Part shown: positions 10,797 to 21,992 of the stretch, piece after piece
Layout of the letters: every line of letters begins with the position of its first letter
How positions within the stretch are numbered: position 1 is the first letter of the stretch
Origin: Silene conica
Taxonomy: Eukaryota > Streptophyta > Magnoliopsida > Caryophyllales > Caryophyllaceae
Direction: 5' to 3'
DNA length: 64,000 nt
Assembly (NCBI GenBank): GCA_029255685.2
Contig: CM055315.2
Location: 31,873,501-31,937,500 of the forward strand
Made by a program: the position numbers and the translations under genes
Notes under the pieces: generated by a model
What the model saw: the letters and a program-made list of their open reading frames with translations, nothing else
Databases searched by the model: none
What the model was told of the DNA's origin: nothing

Positions 10797-13491
10797 TTGC
10801 GCAGGTCTCAAAGGGGAGATTTGGTGAATCCCGATCCCGAACCCGAGAGACTATTCCTATGTCGAAGGAGAGAACTTAAGAGAGCTAGTTGGGAGGAAGA
10901 CTTGAGTACCCCCGAACAAGAGAGAACCAATTTTTGTGAGGAAATCTTCACTTTCGAACCCCATTTCCAACCAAAAATGCCTAACATCGCAAGCCACTCT
11001 GAGCCCACAGCCGCTTTTATTCCAAGGGGATTTAGCATAGCCACAGATGAAGATGGCCAAACCTTTGATTTCCGACCCTCTTACATCAATATGGTGGAAA
11101 GAAACCAATATCGTGGGGCCGCGGGGGAGGATCCCAGAAAGCATATGGAGCGATTTGCTGACTATTGCTCCTCAATCCCAGCCAAAGGGGGGTAACCCAA
11201 GACAAGATCAAAGAATCCCTCTTTCCCTTTTCCTAACCGACAACGCAAGGGAATGGTTGTCGGATTTAGATAGGGAGGCAGCTGGGATAACTGACTAGAC
11301 ATTCCTAGCCCTAGCTTTTTATAAGAAATATTTTCCACCATAACGTACAAACGCCTTACGCACACAAATAACCAACTTTAAACAGAAACCCTCCGAAAAC
11401 CTAACTGATTCATGGGAGAGGTGTAAAGGATATGTGAGATCCGTCCCCCACCATGGTTTCGAGCCATGGTTTATTTGTAACCAGTTTTACAATGGCCTAT
11501 ACGATGATCATAGGGCCATTTTAGATTCGGCTGCAAATGGGCGATTCCAGCGTGAGGTGGACGATGATAAAGGCTAGAGTTTGATAGAGGAGATGGCCAC
11601 CCATACGTCTGAGTATGGCAACCCCAGAAGTGGTACAAGAAAAGTTGCCAATATTGAGACTGAGGGCCTTGAGGCAAAGTTTGATAAGCTGTTTGCGAAG
11701 ATTGAAAAATTGGAGAACGGAGGTGTGGGGAACCGTCAAACGGTTCATGTCCTACAAAAAGAGGAAATGGTACTTTGTGAAAGGTGTGGCGAACAAGGCC
11801 ACGGAGCGGTTGAATACTTCGCTGATCGGGAGCAAGTTTTTTCATTTCAACAATACAAGCAAGGGGGGTACAATCACGGGTATGTCCACCCGAATCTACG
11901 GTGGACGAGCCAAAATGTCCTCAACCCGTCTCCCCCACCGCAACAACAACAACAACAACCGTATGTGCCGCCGCACAAGCAACAGTATTCGAGGGCCCTG
12001 CAGTTTCCGAACCCTCAACATGGTAGTTCTTCAAATGGAGGGGTGTCCGACGTTGGCGAATTAAAGAGCATGATACAGTCGTTGGCCACGCAAATGGCTA
12101 AATCTGACCAAGCGACAAACTCAACGATAAAGATGTTAGAGACGCAAATTGCTCAACTCGCCACCAATCAATCAACGAGACAATCGGGCCATTTACCCTC
12201 TCAGTCGGAAAAGAGGAAGGAAACGTTGAACATGGTGACCCTCAAGTCAGGTAAAGTTTATTCTAATGATGAAGTTATTGACCGCGATGTTGTCATTGAT
12301 TTTGCAGGAAAAGAAGACCAAAAAGACGCTGGAAAAGCTGAGAAAGGTCTCAATCGAGAGGTTTCAGACTCTCGATCAAGGGGAAATGCAGAAGAAGAGC
12401 TCGATCGAGTGCCTCAAACTCCTCGATCGAGCGATGTGTCAGAAGAAAGTGTTCGATCGAACACTGTTGAACAAGAGACCACTCGATCGAGAACGCTGGA
12501 AGGTCGATCGAGTGGATTTGCTGCTGAGAATGCTCGATCGAGGGATCTGGAGCTAGAAAGTCCTCGATCGAGTGAACCAAGCAAGAGAATGATGAACAAT
12601 ACGTTGATTCAAGATACGCACAGACCAAATTCAGATGTGCAGGTCCCATTTCCGGGACGTTTGATGAAAGAAAAGAAAACTGAACCAGAATTCGAAAGAT
12701 TTGGCCAACTTGTCAAGGGCTTCAATGTCCATATTCCATTCTTGGACTTGGTAAGAAAGGTACCGTCTTATTTAAAATTTATGAAAGACATTCTTTTGCG
12801 TAGGGGTACCGTTAATGAAATTGAAACCGTAGCTTTTACGGAAGGGTGTTCAGCCCATTTGCAGTACCGGACCCCACTCAAGCTATCCGACCCGGGTAGT
12901 TTTTCCATCCCTTGCCATATAGGACTCCACTGTATTGATAGAGCGTTATGCGACTTAGGCGCTAGTATTAGCATTATGCCATGGTCCTTGGCTAGGAGAT
13001 TGGGTCTTAACCGATTTCATTACACGAGTATGTCTGTGCAAATGGCTGACAGGTCAATGGCTAAGCCTATGGGAATTTTGGAAGATATACCAGTTAAGGT
13101 GGGACGTTTTTATATACCGGTTGACTTTGTCGTTCCTGACATTCCGGAAGATACTTACACACCCATCATACTTGGCCGACCCTTTTTGCATACTGCCCAA
13201 GCCATCATTGATGTTGGGTTGCGCACTTTGACCTTTTGAGTCGGGGGAGAGGAACTAGTTTTCGCCAAACCCGCGACCCACAAGGGGCCGATGCGTATTT
13301 TAGAATGCAATGTCTTACAAGCCGTTGACTCTGACTCTAGTCTTATGGATGTGACACCGTCAAAGGACTCTATGACCATTGATGAACCTCCGCATATCGT
13401 CATCTCCCCAACCCCACTAACACCGTTGCCTTGTAAAGAGAGCAAAATAGGGGCCCGTATTTCTGTTATTAGGTGCACAGGGCCAGGATGA
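10797..13491 (+). pseudogene. gag-pro: Athila gag-protease pseudogene of B
   Basis: N-terminal gag (10797-11195) begins RRSQRGDLVNPDPEPERLF. After a frame change near 11190 the gag core continues (LTDNAREWLSDLDREAAGIT) in one frame down to 13491, with in-frame stops at about 11296, 11341, 11575 and 13237. A zinc knuckle remnant (CERCGEQGHGAVEY) has lost its last Cys. A Gln/Pro stretch leads to a linker made of CTCGATCGAG palindromes (12350-12580). The protease-like domain (about 12720-13240) keeps ALCDLGASISIMP with its catalytic Asp. The stop at 13237-13239 (TGA after TLTF) falls at the same codon as a stop in element C and is followed by about 83 open codons. No pol is present. Confidence 0.85.
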
Positions 13492-13924
13492 CTTTGCAAT
13501 GGACCCACCTACGGGAAAATCAAAGAGCATGGCAGAGCTTTTCATAGAGTAAAAAGACGAGAGAAAATCGGAAAAATGAGCAACGAGCATGGCGAAGGAA
13601 GGTGAGGGCCAATGACGGAGAGGCAAGTACATCGCAGCAGCGGCCGACGGATGGCCAATCTGAATTTATGGAAGAATAGTCGGGTTTGCAACCTCGTGCG
13701 AAGTTGTAAATAAATAGTTTTTCGTGGATTTTTAGTTTTTTTAAACTTGTGGTTTTAATTTGTTAGGACATCCGTAGCTAGACAGTAGTAGTTTAAACAA
13801 CTTTAGCGACTCGGATAAATATTTTGTTTTTTGGTGGTTTTGGGATATTTGTATTGTGCTTTTTGCAGGTACGACTGAGCCGCAACAATCAGAAACACAA
13901 ATCAAGGTGCGGTCAGGTGAAAAG
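13492..13924 (+). mobile_element. B spacer after gag-pro
   Basis: Noncoding sequence between the gag-pro end and the palindrome cluster. This is where autonomous Athila elements carry reverse transcriptase and integrase, but no trace of either is visible here in any frame. Confidence 0.55.
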
Positions 13925-14240
13925 CACTCGACCAAGAGGATTAATCCTCTCGATCGAGCAAATTTAGGGTTGATGATTTCGGCCGAGAAGATTTCTTCTC
14001 GATCGAGGAAAGGAAATGGTCGATCGAGAAGGTGGAAGTCCAAAAGTCGAGAACCCCTCGATCGAGGAATTTAAAAGGTCGATCGAGAGGTTTTTCTCTC
14101 GATCGAGGGGACAGAAGTTCAAAAGTCACGGATCTCTCGATCGAGGTGCTACTGTTCTCGATCGAGCCCTTCAGGTATCAAAAAGTACTCGATCAAGAGG
14201 AATTTTCTCTCGATCGAGCAGCTTTTTCTGTCTATATAAG
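13925..14240 (+). promoter_or_regulatory. Palindrome cluster and internal TATA box upstream of ORF2 in B
   Basis: About ten CTCGATCGAG palindromes or close variants at 13925-14218, spaced about 20-40 bp, are followed about 15 bp later by TATATAAG (14233-14240). The same arrangement (cluster, then TATA box) occurs in the U3 of the Athila LTRs of this window. I infer an internal promoter for ORF2. A canonical leader intron candidate lies between it and the ORF2 ATG. Confidence 0.5.
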
Positions 14241-14527
14241 GTAAAATCTTCGACTTACCTCTTCATTTCCTTCGACCGACTGTTGTGTTCTTCCCCATTT
14301 TTGAGAGCTTTTCAACCTTACTTGCGATTTAAGCGACCATTTGCCCAAATAACAACTACATTATAATACCCAACTGTTCTAAACATCAATTTCGACAAAA
14401 GCCCTTTCAAAAATATCCATTTCAAACCCCAATTCGACATTTTCGTTTTCTAGGGTTTCAGTTCGATTTTCGAAATTTGTGCTTTTAGTTCTAATTCCTT
14501 GCAGTACGTGGGTATTTTCAACATCAA

Positions 14528-14678
14528 GTAAGTATTCCTAGCTCTGCTTTGCTTAATTCAACACCCCATTCCCTTATTTTGTGTCGAATTTTAGGGTGTA
14601 AGCCACATGAGCTTCGAATCGTGTTCTTCAATGCTTATTCTTCGTTTAATTTTGTTTATCACTTGATGTTTAATGTAG
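14528..14678 (+). other. Candidate leader intron of the ORF2 transcript
   Basis: Donor GTAAGT (14528-14533) and acceptor TTTAATGTAG (ends 14678), 151 bp, T-rich. The ORF2 start codon lies 2 bp after the acceptor. An intron ending right before the ATG fits a spliced leader made from the internal TATA box at 14233. No transcript evidence is available. Confidence 0.4.
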
Positions 14679-14680
14679 TA

Positions 14681-16819
14681 ATGGACCAAGTAACTCAATC
14701 CCTTGCTCCCGAACCATCTGTCGAGACAATCATCTCGAATGTCGTAACCGAGATAACAGAGCAACACTCTGTTGCTGCTGTCGCGGAGTCTGGGCAGCCT
14801 CCTGTCACTGTCACTGAGGTTGCGATGATGTCTTCCGACATCGTCATTCCTGGGGGAGGATTGACCGTGGGTCCATTAGCCGTTGAGGGTACTGTTGCTT
14901 CTCAGGCAACTCCTGGTGCCCCTGTAGTAGTGGAGGACGTCGAGACGGAGTCCGAGAGTGACTCCGGGGAGGAGACCGAGTCTGATGAGGATGCTGGACA
15001 GTCGCGTCCTCATTTCTCTTTGTTAGCTACGGGTCCCACTCCTAGGTACTCGAAGCTCCCTAGGATTCCTCGTCCCCAGTCTTTGGCCATTATCACCACT
15101 ACATCCCGACCTCCTATGGTCGCTTCTTCGAGCTCCACCGCCGTATCTAGTGAGCTCACCATTGCACTTGGGGCCACTACTGCCGAGCCCCATGTTCCTG
15201 AGGCTACTGCTACGCCTCCTTCTGATGCGGCCACTTCATCGAGGGCCGTTGTTACTTCTTCACGAGGGACAGACCTCGCCCATTTGCCTAAGAGGCCTGA
15301 GGAACGTTTTATTTCTGCTGACCACCGTTCTAGGTTGCCTACACTTTTGTCTGTACCCCTCACCCTGGCCCGTTTCCTCTCGCTCCCTGACCTAGAGACT
15401 CTAGGTATCTATGAGGAGGTTTGTCACTTGCTAAACGGGACAGGGATGTCTGGTTTGATTAGGATGGAGGAGCTCACGCTAGATAGACCTATCCACGAGT
15501 TCTTTAGCTCCTTCACCTTCGACCCTGAGAGCTATAGGGAGGACCGCACTCTCCCTTGTATTCATTTCCGACTCATGAACGAGTCATTTGACTGGACCTT
15601 GGGGCGGTTTGGGGAGGCATTAGGCCTCGTTAGTGATGGACTCATCGAGCCTCCTCGAAGGCTCGTACCTCAGTTGTGGGCTGCCCTTTCTCACACTCCG
15701 TTTTCTGCACGGAAGGGAGCCCACGTCCACACACCAGCCCCTCGTTACTTTCTTCGATTGTTGGGCGAGATTATCTTTGGGCGACCTGAGCCCAATAACA
15801 TCACCAACACTGAGCTTGCCATCTTGGTCGGGTACGTGAACATCGATTCGCGTACCCCTTTTGTTCTTAACATTTATTTTCGGTTTGCTCAGTATTGGGG
15901 TGGTATTGGGAGGAAGGTCACGAGTGCTATTGTCTGTGGTGGATTGGTCACTAGGATCCTCCGCCACATTCGCCCAACTTACATAGAGAGGGTTGGCCTA
16001 GTGGGGGAGGTTGGACGCCTGGACGCCTAGCGAGTCTTTCGCTGGCTAGATGGGATGACATGGAAGATATGTGGCTACCCTTCAGTGACTCTACCTTATG
16101 CCACACTTCCTCGTTTCCTACTGCTCCCCACTGTTGAGGGAGCAAGACCACCACCCACCACCTACCATCTCACTTTCACCACCGCACCCCCCTCTTCTTC
16201 TGGCAAGAAGAGGAAGCGCGAGATTGGGCAGTCTTCCCATTCTTCGACCCAGACACCACCACCTAGGGTTGGACCTCCACCCGCGTCCACGCCCACGTCC
16301 ACGCCCACGTCCACGCTTGCGTCCGCGTCCACGTTCACCTTCATGCCCACTCCATCCATCACTCGTACACCTACCACCATCACCACTCACTCACCTTCAC
16401 CTTCACGTACACCTACCCCTACCCCTGCTTCTTCTGGGATGGTTTATCCTCCCAACTTTGTTTTACATCCTGCCCTTGAGGCGCCTGTGGTGTCCGACCA
16501 AGGGCGTCGTGATCCTGTGCTTGATGGCATTTGTAGGTACCTCACCGAGATGCGACGGGATCAGGCTTTGGCCTTGTTCCCTATCTATGAGGACTACATC
16601 CGCACAGCACGTCCCCTTCCAGAGGGATGGGTCCACCCTTCTTTCTACCGATACCCAGATGGTGGGTACCCTGCCTCTCCTTCATCTGATGAGGAGAGGG
16701 AGGAGACACCGGTAGCGAGGGCGGTGCGCTTACGTGCCGAGGCTGCATCGAGGCGTGCTACGAGAGAGGAGGAGCAGGATCCCACGTTTCGGAAGGAGGA
16801 GGCTTCTCGTGATGCTTAG
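14681..16819 (+). pseudogene. Athila ORF2 (ATHILA ORF-1-like domain), one stop
   Basis: Frame of about 712 codons from ATG 14681 (MDQVTQSLAPEP), interrupted only by TAG at 16028-16030, after which the same frame runs on to 16819. Residues about 75-110 are acidic (ETESESDSGEETESDED). Residues about 200-440 contain the globular part (LARFLSLPDLETLGIYEEV...), resembling Pfam ATHILA ORF-1 / putative plant transposon protein families. A Pro/Thr/Ser-rich stretch follows (about 520-585), then a conserved C-terminal block (DQGRRDPVLDGICRYL) shared with element E. I see no signal peptide or membrane segment, so an envelope role is not supported. Its function is unknown. It is far better preserved than gag-pro of the same element. 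Confidence 0.65.
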
Positions 16820-18545
16820 GGCTTCCCTAGTTTTGGTACTGGTTTGGGGAAGCCAGTTTTGTGAGTACCACCGTTCTTTCCATCTTTTCTTTTTTTTTTC
16901 TTTTTGTTTTTAGGAACATGTACTAGGTTGTTATCCCTTTCCCCTTGCTTGCTGGTTTTGATGTGTTGAGAAGACAACGAGGGCGTTGTCTGTTTTGGTT
17001 TGGGGAGGGTGTGCATCCTTTTGCGTCTGCATTTGCATTTCGTTTTGCATTCACGTTTATTGCTTTATGTAAATTTCAGAAAATTTTCAAAATTTCAAAA
17101 AATATCACGTTTCCTTTTGCATTTAGTCGAGTCGGATTGGAGATTTGATGATGACAAAGTTGTTTATAGTCCATTTCATGTCATGTTATGCCAATTTTCG
17201 ACCCTTACCTTGCGAAGTTTTAAGCGTCATCCCGAATTTTGTCATGGACTTCATGTTAGATCACTAGACTTGACTCATAGTTTTGGCAACCTACTACACA
17301 TTCTGAGCTTTAGAGCCTTTAAACTGGTGACATCTATGACCCGTTACATTAGGATTGTGACTAGTACTCCCTGGATTTCATGGTTTGCATGTGTATGAGT
17401 CTTGGTTTCTTATTACCTACACGCATCGGTTTGAGGCTGGTATTACACGTAGGGAACTATTGCATCACCCCCTTCTCGTTTTGCCCATTTAGCTCCACAT
17501 TAGCCAAAAAAACTGCCTTCTGTCCTTTAAACTACATCCTATATCTTGCCTACCTTATGCTGAGTTAGGAGTAGTGAAGGATTTGTGCCATTTTATCAGT
17601 TTTTGGCCTGTTTTCACTGTTGTTGGAGTATTTTCGAAGGAAAGGGAAATTCTCAGCCGAGTTTTACTCGATCGAGGGCCCTTTATCCTCGATCGAGGAG
17701 TTTTTCTGGTTAAGTATGATCGATCGACATATTTTAAAAGAAAAGTGCTCGATCGAAGCTTTTTGTGCTCGATCGAGTAATCTGGGGAAGGAAAGCACTC
17801 GATCGACCATCCTTTTAAGTCGATCGAGGAGAATTTACCACTTTTAGACAACCGATAAAAAAAATTCATCGAGAAAATTCAAAAATTCAAAAGAAAAACG
17901 AATTCAAAAAAAAAAAAAAAGGAGGGAAAAAAATTGATGAAAGAAAAATATGGAAATTGAATATCCGGTTGACAGTTGGTAAGATTTTGGGTAGTGTTTT
18001 GTTTGCCTAGCAAAGGCAATGCGCTTTATGTATAGTCGGAAGATTTCGGGATGTACTTTCATGAGATTTGGAGGTTCTAGCTCAGCTTAGACCCCCACCT
18101 ACCCATACTTGTTTTACCCCTTTTGTCCCACTTAGCCTCACATTTCCAAAAATTTGCAATAGTTCGGCGTGTAATAGATATCATTGGTGGTTGTGCGTGT
18201 GTACGGTGCTTGAAACCTTTATTCATGTTAGTCTAGCATACATGTTTTGTTGGTCGTAGTTTAGGCGAGAGTCTATACTTCCTTATTCTTCTCTTCTCTT
18301 CACATATATTTTACCATTTTCTTGATTGAGAGAAGAGTGATTCTGGGAGAGAACGAAATTTTATGAGTCTAGCAAGGTTGAAAGTCTACATGTGTTTTCC
18401 ATGATGCGTGCAAATTCGTTCACTTATTTCCAATCTTGGCATCGGTTGATTTTGGGCATAGTATGTATTTGGCATTGACTATTTTGGTAGCTTTGAGTCT
18501 TTCTCCATCCATTAGGTCCGTAGTTTGTCCTTAGTTTGCATTTAG
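16820..18545 (+). mobile_element. B 3' noncoding region with conserved Athila blocks
   Basis: No protein is encoded. In order it contains: an internal stem-loop with PPT-like purine run (16972-17010); an A/T-rich TTTCAAAA stretch followed by GTCGAGTCGGATTGGAG (17085-17150); a block 'ttctgagctttagagcc' (about 17300); a second palindrome cluster (17668-17835); and a block with 'gagagaagagtgattctgggagag' (about 18325-18352). The same blocks in the same order occur in A1, C and partly E. Confidence 0.65.
16972..17010 (+). promoter_or_regulatory. Internal stem-loop and PPT-like run in B
   Basis: Stem AGACAACG / loop AGGG / CGTTGTCT (8 bp, perfect), then TGTTTTGGTTTGGGGAGGG. The design matches the stem-loop before the 3' LTR but lies about 1.6 kb 5' of it. 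The sequence after it (TGTGCATCCTTTT) resembles an Athila LTR start, so this may be a second plus-strand priming site or a relic LTR junction. Confidence 0.5.
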
Positions 18546-18584
18546 TTTGCTTGAGGACACGCAAAGGTTCGGTTTGGGGAAGTT
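18546..18584 (+). promoter_or_regulatory. Stem-loop and polypurine tract of B
   Basis: TTTGCTTG / AGGA / CACGCAAA (8-bp arms with one mismatch) followed by GGTTCGGTTTGGGGAAGTT and the 3' LTR. The purine run is the PPT. The single mismatch contrasts with perfect arms in C, E and A1. Confidence 0.7.
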
Positions 18585-20376
18585 TGATGTGTGCATTTTG
18601 TATAGACTTTTTAGTCTTGTTTTAGCACACATTCTCACGATAATTGGTGATTTTATATCATTTCATACCCCGTATGTGCTACTTTGTGTTTGTGTTGCTA
18701 TTTTGCAGATATTGACCGAATAGTAGCGGAAATCGAGGTTTTTCTACCTCAAAGCACTGTATCTCAATAGGCAATGGAAGAATCGGTTGATATGTACATC
18801 AATCGAGAGTTTTGAAGAGATTAAGCAACCCATGGCCTGTCGAAGACCCTACCGAGAAGAAAAGTCCTCGATCGAGCTGTCCTGTGCTCGATCGAGGGAT
18901 CTAGACGAAGACATGTCCTTGATCGAGCTGTCCTGTGCTCGATCGAGAGGTAGCCATGAAGAAAGTACTCGGTCGATAGCCAAAATGATCGATCAAGAGG
19001 TGTCAAAGAAGAGGAGTCGATCGAGCAACCTTCTATCTTCGATCGACCGGTTTTTGAAGATTAAAGTGCTCGATCGAGAGGAAATTTCTCTCGATCGAGA
19101 GCTTTAGAGACCCTTCGTGTTCACCTCAGTTATTACTGCAGTTTAGTTTTCTTTGCTTATTTAAGGAGCTCGTTTGAGAGCATTAGGACACAGATTGCAG
19201 ACCCTAATTTTACTCTCTGAAAACTCTTTTTACTTTAAGTTTATTTCCAGAACTTTGTAGCCGTCACAATTTAGTAATAATACCGAGTTCTTCGTTCTTC
19301 TGTTCCAAGGATTCCAATCTCTGTTCTTGCTCTTGTTACTGTAATTCTCTTTTCCTTATCTTTACTTTCTATTCCTATCTTAGTTTTTGTTTACCGTTTC
19401 CGTTCTGTGAATTTCGATCCATTTCGCGCGTATACTCTGTTTTCGTATGTTTGTGTTTGTCGTTGTTTTTCATCCGTATTCTGCCTATGATTCTACTTTC
19501 TGATTCCATTCGTTCACTTTGTTAATCGCTATTTCTAGTTTTAATCTAGTCATTCTAAATCCCTGCTTAATTCGTATCGTATCGTATGCTAGTTTATTAT
19601 TTTCATATCCGTCTTAAGATTACCGAAACCGCGCCCCTTTCCCTTTTGTTTCTCGTTGATTTCGAATTCTCTGCCTCCTTATTATAATCTGATTTTTATC
19701 CCTCATTTTACTATGTCGTATGCTAATCCGTTCGTTATCATCGTAATGATTATTAATCCCATCATGAGTAGCTAAACCCTTTATATGTTGGGACGAGGGA
19801 AATTGTGTCGAACGTTTGATATATAGTAGTCGGGTTAGACCATTTTTGGTGGGAGTAATCGTTAAACAATTTAATCCATGTTCGGTTTAGTGAGTGCACG
19901 CATGAGACCTTACATCTAGTTAATTCCCGACCTAGACCGGAAGGTTGGAAGGGCAAGACTTGTTTATTGATTTTAAATAGTTTTTGTGAGAGCGGAAGTT
20001 AAGCAAAAACGACCTTAGGGCTACTTAAGACCGGAAGGTATAGTCGGGTTTGAGACTTGACCGTAATAACCCAGCCTTTTCCACCAATAATTGGCCTATC
20101 CCAATTACGATAATCATACGTAAGACACAACGACCCGAGTTCCCAACATATTCCATTTCCTTGTTTTTTATTTGTGTTAATTCCCGTGTTTTTATTCTTT
20201 GCATGTCCCTATATCGTAGGTTAGTTATCACTTTTGAAAACCCCCAATTTTGTGACCTTAGGTAAAAACCGGTAGTTGAACAAGTTCGCTTCCCTGAGGA
20301 GATCAGCCCTATTTACCACTAGCTTTTGTTAGTAGTACCTAGGCATTTATTTTTGGTGTATAAACGACACATATCA
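18585..20376 (+). mobile_element. B 3' LTR
   Basis: 1,792 bp, from TGATGTGTGCATTTTG to ACACATATCA. Matches the 5' LTR along its length with scattered substitutions, denser in U3. The palindrome cluster lies at about 18800-19105, again just upstream of the TATTTAA box. Confidence 0.9.
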
Positions 20377-20381
20377 TACCC

Positions 20382-20672
20382 CTTGCGAGAGCTGGTTTGG
20401 GGAAGAAGATGGAACAACAAGTTGAGCCAGCCGTCAAGGAGCCGATTGTTCAAAGAGGAGGTCTAGGACTCCTAAGCTATGGAACGGATGAAGAGCCGAA
20501 TGAAGTGGACAGAGATGACAACCGGGAAAGGGAGAATGCAAGAGTTGGTGAACCGTCGCGTCTGCTATGTGATGGGGTGAAGACGTGCTTAGCCATTAAG
20601 ACAAGCACCGTGGAGGCCACCGCTTGTAGCCAAAAGCCATGGTCCGAGATTTCCCGCATTTTCCGCGGATGA
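20382..20672 (+). pseudogene. gag-pro: A1 gag-pro, second part (C-terminal tail)
   Basis: Continues the A1 frame exactly after the TACCC duplication: codon 8880-8882 (Pro) is followed by CTT at 20382. About 96 codons run to a stop at 20670-20672. The end contains the motif TACSQKPW, comparable to TAFSQKPY in C just before its stop, so this is the true C-terminus of the pol-less Athila polyprotein. It is hydrophilic and rich in Glu/Arg, with no recognised domain. Confidence 0.75.
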
Positions 20673-21992
20673 ATATTTCGTTGATGAACTTTTCAAGAAT
20701 ATTTTTACTGCTTTTTGAGACTTTTTGTTGTTTTACTTTTAGACTTAGATACTTTTTGCTTTCGTTGTTTAGTTTTTTGAGACTATAGACTTGGTACTCT
20801 GGGATATTGCGCATGTTTTGGGCGTGTATAATGTGTTTTACAGGTTTTGAAGAGAATTAACTCAATCCATTGAGTTAATTAGAAGAATAAAAACGAGCAC
20901 TGTTACAGGAAAGGTGGTCGGCCGACCAGATGCATCAGTCGACCGACCGATGACTGCAACCACTGTTCATCGAGCAATGGCCGGTCGACCAAGGGTTGTG
21001 GTCGGTCGACCACCACTGCTGCTACCCGCCTGTCTCGATGACCTCGGGGAGCGTGCAAGCAAGTCTAGGGAGTCTTTCTCTCTATCCTTTATTTTATGCT
21101 CTTAATTTCTCTTCTATTTTTCATTCTTGTTCTTCTCGTTTACCACCCAAAACAAATTTATTTTTCGAAAAAGGTTGTCTTGTGTCTTTTTCAGGTCTTA
21201 GCACTGCTGGCTACCGAAACCTCCTAGCTCACGCTGGTTTGGGGAGGTTTCCGTTCGCGCATATATTCCGTGAGTTCATTCCATGTTCATTCCTTAGTTT
21301 TATTTTAACGCAAATTCCCATTTTTCCATGATTCTTTGCATATGCTGTTGCACAATGGGGACATTGTGTCACGTTTATTGCATTTCCGTTTTGCATTGAT
21401 TTTTTAATTTTCCCTGCATATACACAAAAAATCAAAAACATTGAAAAATTTCAAAAATTTCAAAAAATGCATGTTTATTTTCGCATATAAGTCGAGTCGG
21501 AACGATAGTATTTCAATGATGACTTTGCATTTTCATATGTTTATGCAGCCTTGCTTGTCAACATGTTTTAGTAGTAGAATCGCATGCATAATCTACGAGT
21601 TTTTTTGTCAAACTAGTTGTTAATCTTAAAACTTGACTCGTACCTTTGGCAAACTACAACACATTCTGAGTTTTTAGAGCCTTATCACTGGTGTCATTTA
21701 TGACCAGTTGCTTAGGATGTGAGTAGTACTCCCCCTGAGACATGTTACATTAATGTGCATAAACATGAACGTAATCTGCTTTATACCTATATGCTATCTA
21801 GTTTTATGATTTTTGACACGTGCAATTGAGGTCCCTTTTTCTTATCTTACCCATAAGCTTCACATAGCCAAATTTGCCTTTTTTTGTCCCACAAGCTACA
21901 TCCTATACTTAGCCTACCCTATCCAAGCTAGTATTTGTGGTCACGGGAATGCTAAGGGTCATTTTGGTTCTTAGGCTCTCAATTGAGAAAGA
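20673..21992 (+). mobile_element. A1 3' noncoding region, part before the CACTA insertion
   Basis: No gene. Contains a GGTCGACC-type palindrome group (20915-21015), PPT-like GGTTTGGGGAGG (about 21237), a stem-loop CACAATG / GGGA / CATTGTG (21351-21368), a TTTCAAAAA stretch with GTCGAGTCGG (about 21445-21500), and the 'ttctgagtttttagagcc' block (about 21665). The order is the same as in B and C. Confidence 0.6.

Larger units (their letters stand above)
8883..20376 (+). mobile_element. Complete nested Athila-like element B
   Basis: Both LTRs are present (8883-10681 and 18585-20376, TG...CA), flanked by the 5-bp target-site duplication TACCC (8878-8882 and 20377-20381). The insertion splits the A1 gag-pro frame, which reads on in frame after excision in silico. 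Order: 5' LTR, tRNA-Asp-type PBS, gag-pro pseudogene, palindrome cluster with internal TATA box, ORF2, long 3' noncoding region, stem-loop/PPT, 3' LTR. Reverse transcriptase, RNase H and integrase are missing, so it needed help from another element. Its LTRs differ by a few percent by eye, so it is not a very recent insertion. Confidence 0.93.

Noticed and set aside
12266-12649. Several overlapping frames on both strands in the gag linker (LDR/SIE repeats)
   Set aside because: Palindromes keep all six frames open; only the gag-pro frame is supported by homology on both sides.
14016-14366. Open frames rich in SRSR/LDR before ORF2
   Set aside because: By-products of the CTCGATCGAG cluster; better explained as promoter-like sequence.
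16098-16715. 205-aa frame with HLHLH and RPRPR repeats
   Set aside because: Shadow of the Pro/Thr/Ser-rich C-terminal region of ORF2 in another frame.
14681-16819. ORF2 of B as an envelope gene
   Set aside because: No signal peptide, transmembrane segment or furin-type site seen; position alone is not enough.
20025-20265. Open frames shared by both B LTRs (10324-10552 and 20025-20265)
   Set aside because: Present only because the LTRs are repeats; no domain and frames differ by indels between the copies.
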